64,000 nt of DNA. Origin: Onthophagus taurus (taxonomy: Eukaryota > Arthropoda > Insecta > Coleoptera > Scarabaeidae). Shown here one piece after another: positions 23,801-35,164 of the stretch. The translations under genes and the position numbers were made by a program. Location of the stretch: NCBI RefSeq assembly GCF_036711975.1, contig NC_091971.1:23753501-23817500 (forward strand). Direction: 5' to 3'. Below the pieces are notes generated by a model. It had not been told where the DNA came from, did not search any database, and was given only the letters and a program-made list of their open reading frames with translations. Numbering within the stretch: position 1 is the stretch's first letter; each line of letters starts with the position of its first letter.

Positions 23801-26800
23801 TAAATGGCACCCCCGATATTTTATTACTTAGTCGTCTTCGGTGTCTCATTTTACATCTTTTATATCCCATATGTCCTCTACCTAACATTTATAGTTTGGG
23901 AAATAATTAGGGTTTTTTGAAAAATGCACACACATATCGATATTTAACCTAGTGTGTCACGAATACCCAGTGCGATCTAGTGAATAACCAAATGAAGTGT
24001 AGATTTGAAAATTTGCAGACTTGTGATACTTGATGCCAGCTTTTTAACTAAAGTATTTTCAGGTTCCAGGTACTTGTGGTTACACCGGAAGAGGTGACAA
24101 TTTTTATATTTCAAATGGAACACCCTGAGTTTTATTTGTCCCTCACCGATTCTGTTGAAATTTGGTACAGCGATAGTATGGCCAAAAATAAGGTTTACGT
24201 ATTTTTTTTTTCTCTTTTTCTGTAGGAGTATGAAAGTTATTAAGTTATTAGCGAAAATATATTTTCTACCCCAAACTTCTAACCCTTGTAAGTTCTTACA
24301 ATAGTACTACCTAACGTATAAACAAATCATCGTGGGAAATTGCACCAAAATCGACAAACAATTTTCGCAAAAAAAATTTATTTTTGGGGGTGGTTAGGGT
24401 AGTTAACCCCAGCCACCCCTTAATGTCGTATAGGGTTTATTTTACTGCGTAAATCTTAATTTACATCTAATTAATGGTTTTCTTCAAAATATTGTTCAAA
24501 AGTGTAACAGTTTATCACATTATTCTTAAGGAAAGGGGTTATCTATCATACCCCGTAACTTCGCAGGGGATGGTCAGAGGCAAATAAGAAAAAACACGTC
24601 ATTAATATTTTTAAACGTACTATAAGTATATATAATATCGCCAAAATCGACAGGGTAGTTTTTAAAATATTCCAAAATACTAGGAGTAGCTTACCCCCTG
24701 AAGCCCTCAGATATATGTGTGATATATCAATGGAAAGCTCTTTGAAAATGAATATCAGTTTACATTTACCACATTTCGATAGCTATTTTCGTTTTCAGCT
24801 CATAAGCGAATATACAGGGTGTATCTGAATGACTGCAACAAACTTCAAGGGATGATTCTTTAGTGAATTTTAAGGGTACTTTGATATATGAACCATGGGC
24901 GACTTCGGCTCCCCTAAGGAGCTACACCCCTCCAAAAATGGCGGAAAATTTTAGTTAAATTTTTTTTTCTCAAAAACCATAAACGCTAGGAAAATGAAAT
25001 TTGAGGAATATGTTTAACTCATAACTCATGTTTTGACCCTGTTTGTACTTTCAACCTACCTTTCTAAACAACTAAACGTAACCACCCCCTTTACATTTTT
25101 GCTAATATTTTTTTATGCAGATGATAAATACATTAAAAATTTTTTACCTAGGTAGATGAAAGTATCCTAAAACTTTTTTGTCTCTCTAAAATTTTTCCAA
25201 AAACGACTAATTTTTGAGAAAAAAAATAATAAAGCAAATACTGCACGTTAAACATCGGGGTTGTCGATCAAAAGTTGGAATGAATTTTGAATGAAAAAAT
25301 CTTAGTAGGCTTTGCAATCTTTGTCAGAAATATTTTTGACGTTTAAATGTCAGTGTTTTTCTTACTATTATTATTGTTTTTCAAATTAATTTTTAAATAA
25401 AGTCTAACGCATTTACGCTCGTTCACTCGACGTTTCAAAATTATAATAAAACAATAATAATAGTACGAAAACCACTGACATTTAAACGTCAAAAATATTT
25501 CTGACAAAGATTGCAAAGCCTACTAAGATTTTTTTCATTAAAAATTCATTCCAACTTTCGATTAACAACCGTACAGCTTAACAGTTAGTGTTTGCTTAAT
25601 TATTTTTTTTCTCAGAAATTATTAAATTTTCGAAGAAAATCAGAGAGACAAAAAAGTTTTAGAATAGTTTTATCTATCTAACTGAATTTTTTCCAATGTA
25701 TTTAGCATCTTCATAAAAAAAATCTAGGCATAAATTGAACGGGGGTGGTTACGTTTAGTAGTTTAGAAGGGTACGTTGAAAATACAAATAGGGTCAAAAC
25801 GTGCCCTATTATGAGTTAAACATATTCCCCAAATTTCATTTTCCTAGCGTTTATGGTTTTTGAGAAAAAGACATTAAACCAAAATTTTCCGCCATTTTTG
25901 GAGGGGTGTAGCTCCTTAGGGGAGCCGAAGTCGCCCATTGTTTATATATCAAAGTACCCTTCAAATTCACTAAAGAATCACCCCTTGAAGTTTGTTGCAG
26001 TCATTCAGATACACCCTGTGTATATTTCGCCCCGATTTCCAACCCTTATAACTCGCCCCAGGGGCTTTATTAGCACGTATAAAAAAATACGTATCTAAAC
26101 CTTATTTTTGGCTATACTATCGCTGTACCAAATTTCAACAAAATCGGCGAGGGACAGTTCTGATACTTCCCTTATAAGTAATAAAATATGGGGGGTGCCA
26201 TTTAAAAAAATGAAGTTATGGTATTTTCAAATTTTGAAAAGTTAACGTGCCGTAGTAAAGAGACCAAACGTTCTAGACAGCCATGCTCGGCACCATAACA
26301 TATTCCATCATGTTGCTTAAGCATGTTATGAATCCTAAATTGATATCCCAAAAATCGTGTTTTCTGATTTTTTGGAGAAATGTCTGCTGGAGCAGATTTT
26401 TCTAGAAAAATTCGAATAACTCGAGAACGGCCGAATCAAATTGCAAAAAGTAAAGTCATTCATAAACCTTGAAAACAGACAAATCCAAATATGTAAAAAT
26501 ATACAGGGTGTTCCATTTAAAAAAATAAAGTAGGTGGCGACTTCCGATATAACCGGAAGTGCTAGAAATCTAAAAATATTTTAGTCGAAGAGAACGCAAT
26601 TAATAATACTTAAATCTGAATTTTCAAATATTTTGTTTTGGCCAGAACCCTGTAAAGTTCTAATGGACGGTCGTCGTGGATGACCTGTATAAGATAATTT
26701 TTTCGGCAGGTCTGTTTTAACTTTATTTGAGTACGCCGCTTTTATGTGTTTTTCTTGTTTTCCCCAAGATTTTTCAAATTCTTTTGCAGACTATCGTGCG

Positions 26801-29800
26801 CGCGTTGCACATTTAGTTCTTTTAATATTATATCTGACTTCGTTGTATTCACTTAGAACATAATTTCTGACGAATAAATCTGAACGGTTTGTCTCTTAAT
26901 TCATTTTGATTGAAATGTTGAACCACTTTTCAACCAAATTGTTGTGTTGTATTGGTTTTAATAAACTTGTCCACATCGGCATATATGGAACATGCTGTAA
27001 AAACGTCTGTCCAAATTGACTTGAAAAATAATTATTTTTCTTTAACTGTTGTTCATTTTTATACTGATTGCAATTGTCCTGAATTTTCTTAAAGTAGTAT
27101 ATTATTTCTTTTTCGTACTCTCCAGCGACTTACAGCCAATACATTTCATGTTACCAAAAAATGTTTCTGTATGTATGCCCGTGTTTTGTTAAACCCTTCA
27201 TCGAAGACTCACATTTCAAGACCACCACTTTTTTCTTTAAGAAGAATACGATGCCGTTAAAATTAGATCGATTAGAAACCTCGAGCAGGCCAAAATTTGC
27301 GATTGTTTGAAGAAACACGATTTTCCCGGAATATAAGAAATGGTTAAGAAAATTTTCTTTTTGATTCTGAAGCAAGAAGCTACCGGGAATATAATGCCGT
27401 TGAAATGGGATCGATTAGAAACCCCGAACAGGCCGACATTTGCTTATGTTTGAAGAAAATTGATTTTTCCGGAATATAAGAAATGGTTAGGAAAAGTTTC
27501 TTTTCTAATCTGAAGCAAGAGGAACACCAGGAACCTACCAGGAATACGATGCCGTTGAAATTAGATCGATTAAATACCCCGATCACGTTTTTTTTTCAGT
27601 TTAAAATCTATGACTGAAATCTATGGCCAACTTCACACGCGTTTAATATTATCTATTTTATATATCAGTATATTTAAATGTAAATGTTAGAATCCAACTC
27701 GGGTTATTCTCCAAGTTGCTCTATTCCATGTTCATAATCTCGGGATATTCCCAAAGTTGTTTATATGATGTAGAAATCAAGAAAGGTAGTTCTAGTTTTA
27801 ATTGTTATTCAGCGTTAGATTGTTGTATATTTTTATTAAACTAAAAGTAGAACTAACACTAGACCTAGAACTTGAAACATTTGGGTTTAGCCGTACGTCT
27901 CGTATAACGGCTAGATCCGAATGTTTCCAGTTCTTGGTCTAGTGTAACTTCTAATGCTAGTGTTAGTTTTAGTTGTTTTTCAGTGCTAGATTGCTATACA
28001 TATATTTTTCATTGACCTAAAATTAGAACTAACACTAAACCCCAATGTTTCTAAGTGTAGTGTTAGTTCTACTTTTAGTTCAATATAAATATACAACAAT
28101 CTAGTACTGAACAACAACTAAAACTAGAACTAACACTACACTTAGAACTAGAAACATTCGGGTTTAGACGTACGTCTCTTAAGACGGCTAAACCCGAATT
28201 ATGTCGGATTTTCATTAGTAAAATTAGTGGTAGAGAGTTAGCGTACTTTTAAGGAGGACGGCAAGTGGTAACTGGTGTGAAGTTCTCCATAAACTTATAA
28301 CATTAATAATTCCGTAACCAATACGATTTGGGTCACCAAATTTCACACACAGGTCGCTCTTACCCTCAAGAACAGCTTACAACCCCCATTTGATAAAAAA
28401 AAAATTTTTTTAAGTTTCAGAGCCATATGTCATAACAGGAAACACGCATTGATTGAAAGCCTTTCTTGGCCTTTTCTCTTGAAGATGTTTCTAAGCTTCC
28501 CGTAGGCTGCCCATACGAGTGTGATCCTTCTGTTTAGTTCGCTTGATTGATTATCTCTCGATACACGAACCTCATAGTTAAAATATACATAGCTGTCAAC
28601 CCTCTCAATCTCATTATCTCAAATGTTGATGTTAGAGCTGGGAACAAGATTTATCATAAATTTTGATTATTATTACTATCCGATATAAGAACTATATCGT
28701 CCGCGTAGCGCATATTACTTAAGCATTTGCAATCAATGTTTTGCCTTTTTGGGTCCAATCCAGTTGTTTAAATGCACCCTGAGGACATAACTGGAAACAC
28801 GCAGAAGATGTCTCTAAGTTTCCCGTAGGCTGCCCATACGAGCGTGATCCTTCTGTTTAGTTCGCTTGTTTGATTATCTCTCGATACACGAACCTCATAA
28901 CCAAGATATACATAGCTGTGCAACCTCAATCTCATTATCTCCAATGTTGATGTTAGGGCTGGGAATAAGATTTATCATAAATTTTGATTTCTCCTCGTTG
29001 ATATTTTGCCCGACTCTTGCACACATCTCCTTTAAGTCGTTCACCATTAGTTTTATCTCTCCAAGGCTATCCGATATAAGAACTATATCGTCCGCGTAGC
29101 GCAAATTATTTAAGCATTTGCAATCAATGTTTATGCCTTTTTGGGTCCAATCCAGTTATTTGCACTCTGAGGACTGTAATGAACAATTTGGGTTCAACAG
29201 TGTCTCGCCTTGTTTTACTCACAATCAGTACTTTACTACTTTTACTCTCTTCAGTACTTTTATGCAATTTTACCGTCATTGTAGCTTTCTTGTAGCTGTT
29301 ATAAATAAGTTTGTTATATCGATAAGCGACTCTGCATTCTTGAAGTGCTTGCAAAACTGCCATCAACTCAATTTAAATTAAATTTTATAAATACCTCTAG
29401 GAAGTCATCCAGGAAGTTTACCCTTGAAAATAAATACCCGGGTATTTAACAACACTGAATTCAACCCTAAAGTCCGCGCCGCACTATATACGTATGGATT
29501 CTAACAACGAATTTTTTTTCTCGAAAACCGTTAAGGGTTACGGTGTTTTAATGGTCGATTTAAATTGCTAAAGTCATCCTCTAACTCTAAATCATCCTAA
29601 AATTTCATCAATTTCAGAAGTGCCCATCGGGGTCAAATTCACCCCTAAAGTCCCATCCGCGGTTTATAAGAATGATTTTTTTTTCTCAAAAACCGTTAAG
29701 GGTTACAGTGTTTTGAAAATTGATAAAAATACTTAGAACTGTGTTCTATTATGTGGTAGAATTTGGTTTAATTCGAAGGTGCCCATCAGGGCGAAAACAT

Positions 29801-31479
29801 CCCTTTTTCGGGGGTGGGGGTTGAACATTTTTTTTTACCAAATGGCGGTTGTGAGCTTTTCTTCAGGGTGAGAGTGACCTGTGTGTGAAATTTGGTTACC
29901 CAAATCATATTGATTACGGAATTATTAATGTTTTAAGTTTAGGGCTGTGATTTATAGATAACTTCACACCAGTTTAAAAATATTCATTCAATCAGTTTAC
30001 AGTGCAAATTAAAAATTTTTCATATAACGGATATTTAGCTATAACAAACACTTCCCTCCCCGTTCTATCTAGGTTTTACTATAATAAAAAGTATTAATAA
30101 AATAAGAAAAAGTGAGGTTAAAACCAACAATTAATTTTAACCTCACTTTTTCTTTAATTTTTTTTTATTGAAAAAAATAAATATAAATAAATTATTAGTC
30201 ATCCAAAAATTATATCAATAAGCGCTCCCTCTTTTTATCTTATCAAAATGAATGATTAATAACTGACAAATTAAAAGAATTTTGTTATTATTATGACTTT
30301 TAAGAAATTTTCGCTTTGATATCTTCCATTTGCAATAAATGTATTATTTATACATATTTCTTTCAATTTTGTTTTAAATTTACCAAAATATTCTCCTTCC
30401 TCTTCATGTTTTTCCATTTCCTCTTCGATTTGTCGCGTCATTTCTTCAATTTTCCTTTGTGCTTCGGTAAGTCCTCTTGGTCTCGGGGGAGTAACATTGT
30501 ATGCCAAAAGACTTTTCCCCCCCATTTTTAATTTACCACTTAAAACACTTGGTGTAGGACTTGCCGATTGAGCTCTTGTGTCTGCTTTATCCATCAATGG
30601 TGGAGCGGTAGGTGTTTTTTTAACCTCTTTTGGTGGTAAAGTTGGTGCCCCAGCAATCCCCGTGGTAGGAGCACGCTCATAATTTTTTGCTGATGTTGTT
30701 TGAAACTGAGTATTTGTACTTAACGTCTGCGATACATTACCAGTCATACAAACATAATCAGAGCCGTTAATTTCTTCTAAAACTTGAGGAGAAAACTTCG
30801 GTTTTTGTTGTTGTTGATAATAAATTGGAGATGATTTGGTTACTTTTGAGTTCATGGGTGAATACATGGGTTGTTGTTGTGTGTAATTTGGTTGGGGGTA
30901 TGGAGGTGGGGCTTGTCCTGAAGCTACTTGAGGTCCTGGAGTAGCTTTGTGAGTAAATTCATGAATGTTTTCATAAACATGAGGATTCTCTTCTTTGTTA
31001 ATATGAATTAATTTACTTCCAACAGGGACTTGAGGCTGAGCTTTACTCATATTTAGTGGAATTTGATGGTAATAAGGTGGAGCGGTGGATCTACCAGCGT
31101 AATAATCAATGTTTTCATATAACGGTCCTGGATTTATTGCAATACTAGCTCGAGGACTCCCAGAATGATGGGAAGAACCACTATGTGAGTGAGTCGGACT
31201 TAACGGTTTCACACACTGAACATAAACATCATTTTCTTCACCTTTTTGTGTCTCAATCTGTTTAATGGTAGCATAATTTTTGTAATTCTCACCATATCCT
31301 AACCCTACATTATCAATAGGCGTTAATCTTTGTTGATAACCCGTTATATCTTGGTTTTTTACTAAAATCCTACCGTATCTAGGATCGGGCACTTCATTTC
31401 TAGATTGATTCAAGTTTATATATTGCATTTTTTGTAAAATACCATCTTCTAATGGTGATTCACTGTGATTGTTAGACAT
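20822..31479 (-). CDS. jub: Ajuba-type LIM protein (five coding exons)
   Basis: Exons on the minus strand are 31479-30384, 21696-21527, 21389-21327, 21275-21110 and 21057-20822. They total 1731 nt (576 residues) and all junctions are GT/AG and in phase. The N-terminal 365 residues are low-complexity, rich in Pro, Ser, Gln and Tyr, ending with a helical Glu-rich stretch ([20 protein letters not shown]) just before the first LIM domain. The exon 1/2 junction ([14 protein letters not shown]) matches the Ajuba family. Three C-terminal LIM domains follow: LIM1 from [19 protein letters not shown]2 from [23 protein letters not shown]3 from [18 protein letters not shown] with [15 protein letters not shown]. 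All zinc ligands appear present. Ajuba/LIMD1/WTIP proteins are known scaffolds at adherens junctions and inhibit Warts/LATS in Hippo signalling. Intron 1 is 8.7 kb, packed with TEs; the other introns are 50-140 bp. The C-terminus YQYTG is short. Confidence 0.94.
22255..22675. repeat. Repeat family C, copy 1
   Basis: About 420 bp, nearly the same as 53335-53745 (for example atgtcctcatcattgtg, ggtaacaccctaacacttga). It ends cgcgaattacaaaaa, which has an inverted partner at the left end of the 53-kb copy, so this is probably a MITE lacking its left end. Non-coding. Confidence 0.75.
22699..23281. mobile_element. 583-bp foldback with CAGGGTGATTC ends
   Basis: The left end is CAGGGTGATTCAAAAAATCG and the right end aatcatcctg, flanked by TA. 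Rejoining the flanks gives ttcttatattccgg, an uninterrupted word also found at 23424 and, inverted, near 27330. That supports a precise TA insertion. Arms are about 190 bp with a second inverted pair (gatcaaagcaatagttttt / aaaaactgttgctttaatc) inside. Confidence 0.85.
23283..23719. repeat. Degenerate tandem words matching 27.3-27.6 kb inverted
   Basis: Words such as ctaatcgatctcatttcaac, ttcttgtttcagaatcaaaa and ccatttcttatattccgg occur here and, as reverse complements, in the tandem array at 27250-27590. These look like subterminal repeats of one larger inverted element. No gene. Confidence 0.5.
23720..26290. mobile_element. Foldback with another foldback nested inside
   Basis: Outer arms: tggctgtctagaacgtttgg at 23724 pairs with ccaaacgttctagacagcca near 26263, and 24130-24240 pairs with 26090-26180 (tttggtacagcgatagtatg / catactatcgctgtacc-like). 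Between them, 24815-26018 is an independent foldback. No coding sequence recognised. Confidence 0.7.
24815..26018. mobile_element. 1.2-kb full foldback (CAGGGTGTATCTG ends)
   Basis: The left end is CAGGGTGTATCTGAATGACT and the right end agtcattcagatacaccctg. The whole element folds back on itself with arms of about 560 bp and a small centre near 25410. Internal paired words include ctttgcaatctttgtcagaa and its complement. A half copy (left arm only) is at 63181-63653. Confidence 0.9.
26291..27249. other. Mixed repeat remnants, one small CAGGGTG element
   Basis: 26504-26697 begins cagggtgttccatttaaa and ends gatgacctg, TA-flanked, about 194 bp with weak end symmetry. From 27020 down to 26700 on the minus strand, broken frames give KWFNISIK and [20 protein letters not shown], which looks like TE coding sequence, but I do not recognise the family. 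No intact frame. Confidence 0.4.
27250..27590. repeat. Tandem repeat, unit about 145-150 bp
   Basis: Two adjoining units run from gatcgattagaaac (27269 and 27409) through ccggaatataagaaatggtt to gaagcaag and atgccgttgaaat. A third start (gatcgattaaatac) lies at 27563. Short single-unit pieces occur in reverse near 21880 and 23330. Confidence 0.7.
27780..28205. repeat. CTAG-rich hairpin repeats, two copies
   Basis: Two successive hairpins: one near 27885-27925 (aacatttgggtttagcc / ggctagatccgaatgtt) and one near 28155-28199 (aacattcgggtttagacg / agacggctaaacccgaatt). The text between is made of ctagt, ctaga and gttagttctag words, including a large inverted pair (28030-28060 against 28120-28150). 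See the copies near 12.6 and 49.3 kb. Confidence 0.8.
28425..29370 (-). pseudogene. RTE-type LINE reverse transcriptase fragment with internal duplication
   Basis: On the minus strand, 29366-29124 reads [20 protein letters not shown] and [13 protein letters not shown]. After a frameshift comes [20 protein letters not shown] (29104) with the YADD catalytic pair, then [20 protein letters not shown] and, with frameshifts, [12 protein letters not shown] and [20 protein letters not shown]. The YADD[10 protein letters not shown] part (28784-29158) is present again at 28425-28770 as a tandem copy with its own indels. The sequence resembles RTE-clade RT. No endonuclease domain is seen. Inactive. Confidence 0.85.
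29380..29990. other. Repeat-derived remainder of jub intron 1
   Basis: tttttctcgaaaaccgttaagggtta near 29518 recurs at 29685, a direct repeat of about 165-bp period. Further right, 29810-29960 is the inverted partner of 28270-28420 (gtgtgtgaaatttggt / accaaatttcacacac), so the RTE fragment sits inside an inverted repeat. No gene. Confidence 0.5.
30105..30153. repeat. Perfect 19-bp hairpin inside jub intron 1
   Basis: agaaaaagtgaggttaaaa (30105-30123) and its exact complement (30135-30153) are separated by 11 nt. It lies 231 nt from the exon 1 splice donor on the jub transcript side and just outside the TE block. It may be the remains of a small MITE. Confidence 0.7.
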
Positions 31480-31925
31480 TTTTTCTTGCTTAAATTATAT
31501 TAGAGTGATAATTTCACAAAAATATTAACAGTAAACTATTAAAATTAATATATTATTACGAAAAACACATTATTTTACTTAAAACCGGATTTCCTTCTAT
31601 TATGAAAACAATATTTTAGTTGGCCGCGAAGAAAAACAATCCACCGCTTTGATAAATGCCGATTGAGGAACTACAAATTACAGGCCCTCTATTGGTGAAC
31701 AAGAATAATACTTTTCTTGTTAATAAATAATTTAAAAATAAATAACTCTATTTTATAAAGAAGGAAAAATGGGGATATAGATTAAAACTTGTCTAAATAG
31801 TGATAAACTATTTTCAAATAATTTATTTCAATTTTATTAGTTATATAAAGATGTTATGCAACCCATATTGCATTTTATAGTTATGCACTTGAATTTGACT
31901 TTTTTTAGTCTTGAGAAGAGTACCT
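31480..31925. promoter_or_regulatory. Upstream region of jub
   Basis: This lies immediately 5' of the jub start codon on the minus strand, is AT-rich with no element ends, and should hold the 5' UTR and core promoter. No TATA box or other motif can be assigned with confidence. Part of it (31560-31700) is less AT-rich than its surroundings. Confidence 0.4.
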
Positions 31926-33228
31926 ATTTTCTCGAATGTAATCCGCACCTTTTTTACAAATTTCATGTGCTCTAAAATCAAATGCGGATTACAATCGGGT
32001 GCGGATTAGATTCGCAGTCGTATAGTTGCAATTTGGAAAATAGTAAAATAAAATCACATTATAACAATAACACTTTATTAAGGGTTTTAGAACGATATTT
32101 ACATTTTTATGTATCATTTTCTTCCCATATTACGTCATCTTCGGATCAATACGGATCAATTCGGATTATACAAAACATCTTAAATGATGTTATAATATTG
32201 TTTTCAGGGATCGTTTTCCATGTCGCCTACACTCACTGAATAAGTTCAGAAGCTCCTTTAATTGCTCCCGGTTTGTTAATTCTCGAGTTTGTAAATATAC
32301 ATATACATACACAGGTTGTAGTATGGATGTTATTCCACCAGGTATTATTATTATGACAAGAAGTCTAAACCAAGGGCAATTTAGTCTATGATTAATTAAT
32401 ATCCTTATTTAATAATCCTCCTGGTCTAAGACTCCATACTTGTCTTAATCATTCCATCATCAGCTTTTCCATTATCCATCCTTTTTGTTGTGCCCTAACT
32501 AGGACGTCATTCGGGAAGTCTTTCAGATTTCAGAATGGTTTTTTTCTCAATATTACTAATGACAGCAATTTTTCCCTATCACTTGTTACTGCTAGCATCA
32601 ATGTTATGCGCAATTTTTCGCAACCACTCGTTTATAAAGAAATTTCCCACACACCTCTTCTTTCCAGTGTGTAATTGAGTGGCATATCCAGATATAGCAG
32701 ATATAGCCGCAACGTTACTCTCATTATCAGCAAAAATTGTACCAGCTTTTCAATTTCCTTAACGCTAACTTAATAACATCTCTTTAAACTTTGCTGTATA
32801 GAAGAACCTTTTAGATTTTTACTACTTTTTTTTATAATTACGCTATTATATGTATAATTATTATAATTAAGCACACACCATGTTCGAGCTACTACGAGGG
32901 CAGTATATGAACGGAATTCGTGCTAGGCATTACTATTTATTTTTAAAATTATATTTATTTTCCAATTTTTTCTGGCTTGGTAAATTTAAAGTCTAGTCTA
33001 ATAAAAACTCGTCGTAAGCAAGGTTTCTTTAGGTGCATCAGCGTCAGTCAACAGAAAAAATATATATTTATGGTTAACAACAAGCATCGCATCGTTTTGG
33101 TGTTGTCGAATTGCTCAAAGAAAGATTACATTCGCAAACTAAATTTTTTTACCACTATGCATTTTTAAAATCGGGGTGCGGATTAGATTCGAGTGCGGAT
33201 AAGATTCGAGAAAATACGGTATATTACA
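31926..33228 (-). mobile_element. Pogo/Tigger-like transposon remnant
   Basis: The left end carries ttttctcgaatgtaatccgc and the right end gcggataagattcgagaaaa, each with a second gtgcggattagattcg word nearby. On the minus strand broken frames give RAQQKGWIMEKLMMEWLRQV, WSLRPGGLLNK, then IIPGGITSILQP. These match the DDE region of Tigger/pogo transposases (WLK.VW..RPGALL, then VIPGGMTSQLQPLDV). The block with the second catalytic Asp (normally MLVLDSFRGH) is missing between them. Start codon and N-terminal domains are not found. Confidence 0.75.
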
Positions 33229-33239
33229 GTATACCAGTA

Positions 33240-33976
33240 TAAGTGAGGAAACTAGAGTGCGGGAAGTTAGCCCCCCATTTTTTGATTTTTAAATTTTTTA
33301 TTGTTGTTCTAGATTGTTCTAGAGTTGTTCTACATTGTTCCAAAGCGGCAAATCGAAAAAATAAAAACTCCGCGAGAAAACCGAAAGAACATGTTTTTTG
33401 ACTAGTCCCTCATTTTTGGAAAAATCAAATTTTCTTTGTTGTTCTGGGTTGTTCTAGTTGTTCTAGTTATTGTTCTAGAAAATCAAAATTATGGGATACA
33501 GCATTACGAAGTTATAACTAAAAATAGGTTTGGCCGCCGAAATGTCTAGTTGATTGCTGTGACCATAGTTTTTCTATTATCAATTCCATATTACAAATAT
33601 ATATAACGCAATCTGGAACAGCTATTATTTTCACTAGAACAACTTTCTAAAGGGCACTTTACTCTTTGAAAATTAAAGTTTTTCGAAGTTTCAGTCAGTA
33701 ATTCTTGTGTCAGCGGTTTTATATTACACAATAAGAATTAAAAAACATAGAACAATTTAAAATAACTCAATCTTTGCCGATTCAAATTGTTCTAGATGTG
33801 TTTTATTACATCTAGAATTTAGCTTTATAATTTTAACTAATTAATTTAGTTTTATTAGCCGAATTTTATTAATTTAGGATTAAAAAGCAAAATGCAGATT
33901 TTTAAATCATAAGATTAAGAAAACATTTTCGATCTAAACTAAATTAACATAAGATAATAATAGATAAGAATAAAGC
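33240..33976. repeat. TTGTTCTAG-rich stretch and a direct repeat
   Basis: Short ttgttctag words occur at least six times in 33298-33475. Bases 33608-33705 (gcaatctggaacagctatta onwards) are repeated in direct orientation at 34995-35093, bracketing the transposase remnant 33977-34603. Otherwise AT-rich and non-coding. Confidence 0.5.
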
Positions 33977-34603
33977 TTATTCAATGATACCACCACCAAC
34001 ACTAACACATAATTCAGCCCTTTTCCGACATTGTTTATAACTTTTTCTAATATGGTCCAACGGAATTTTTATGCGATAATGTGGATTAGTCTTCGACCAG
34101 AATCGACAATTTTGTGATGTAACCACTCCATTAGTGGTGAACGATGCTCGAACGTTCGAAAATATTATATTTTTTAAAAAAGTTCTGTCTTTCAAAATTT
34201 TGTACCCAAGCCACAAACAATAATCTAAACGTTTTGCTTCATCACCTAATTCGATAGTGTGATTAAATTTTGGTTTATACGGCAATATTTTATTTTCTGG
34301 ATAAATAAAACTGCTAAAAAGGGCTTGAACTGCCCTTTTTCTTAACGACACCTTACGGTAATCCATTGCGTTCGTTACTGCAACAATCGACCCCGGATCA
34401 TGTTCATCTAAAAGCTAAATTAAATTTCCTTCCTTTTATTTTCCACATTGCCCGTGTCCGAAAATTTTTTAACAACTCCCTTAATTGTTTTTTTATCTAC
34501 AAAAATCCAAATTTTTCCTCAAATTGCCTTAAAACTGCATTGTAACTAATGTTCCCCAATTCACAGCACTGCAGTATAAATATTTTATGTTGTAATGTAA
34601 ACA
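33977..34603 (-). pseudogene. Mariner-like (IS630 superfamily) transposase remnant, family F
   Basis: It starts near 34603 (MFTLQHKIFILQCCELGNIS, an HTH-like head) and is frameshifted. From 34366 one open frame reads NHTIELGDEAKRLDYCLWLG and the first acidic motif IIFSNVRASFTTNGVV (Asp changed to Asn), then NCRFWSKTNPHYRI. It jumps to the C-terminal sequence LDHIRKSYKQCRKRAELCVS VGGGIIE, so the middle with the other catalytic residues is deleted. A terminus tccggggacacactgtata follows at about 34961-34979; the same word ends at 41118 near a C-terminal fragment of a related protein. Confidence 0.75.
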
Positions 34604-35164
34604 TGATCAAAAGATAATTGTTAGTTCACTCAGATCATTTGTTTTTATTGTAAAACGGAATATTAGAAAAAAAATTTCAAGAAAAAGCTCATTTTTTTTA
34701 TATGCTAAATTAATAAAATTCGACATATCGCTATAATTTAACATAACAAACATTTTATCTTAATCAATTTTTGTTGTACATTGCTCAGAAAGACCAGTTT
34801 ACATACAACAGTTAACAAACTTCTTGCGTTAACTTTGGTACTTTGAGGACATTTGACGTAAAACTTGGTTATATTTCGTTTTATGACATCCAGACTTTAA
34901 TTGCAAAAGATACAATTTGAATTCAAAAATTTATCGTCAATTATACCTTACGGGGACACAATCCGGGGACACACTGTATATACTTATTATCTAAGCAATC
35001 TGGAACAGCTAATATTTTCACTAGAACAACTCTATAAAGAACACTTTACTCTTTGAAAATTAAAATTTTTGGAAGTTTCAGTTAGTAATTCTTTCATAAG
35101 TTCATAAGCAAGTTTCATTAATATCTATTTCAATAAAAAATAAAAAATATATTGTTCAAAATAC

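Larger units (their letters stand above)
21747..30081. mobile_element. Pogo/Tigger-like ends bounding most of jub intron 1
   Basis: CAGTAAAACCTCGATATAAC begins at 21747 and the complement of agtaaaacctag ends at 30081. CAGTAAAACC ends are typical of pogo/Tigger elements. Further matching words (gtgaagttggcc at 21829 / ggccaacttcacacgc at 27621) pair 21747-21930 with 27520-27660. Either one old element was expanded by later insertions or two related ends flank the region by chance; I cannot separate these. Confidence 0.45.

Noticed and set aside
30271-30383. Continuation of the jub first exon frame past 30384 to a stop.
   Set aside because: A GT donor at 30383-30382 joins in phase to the LIM1 exon and restores the Ajuba family sequence, so the tail is intronic read-through.
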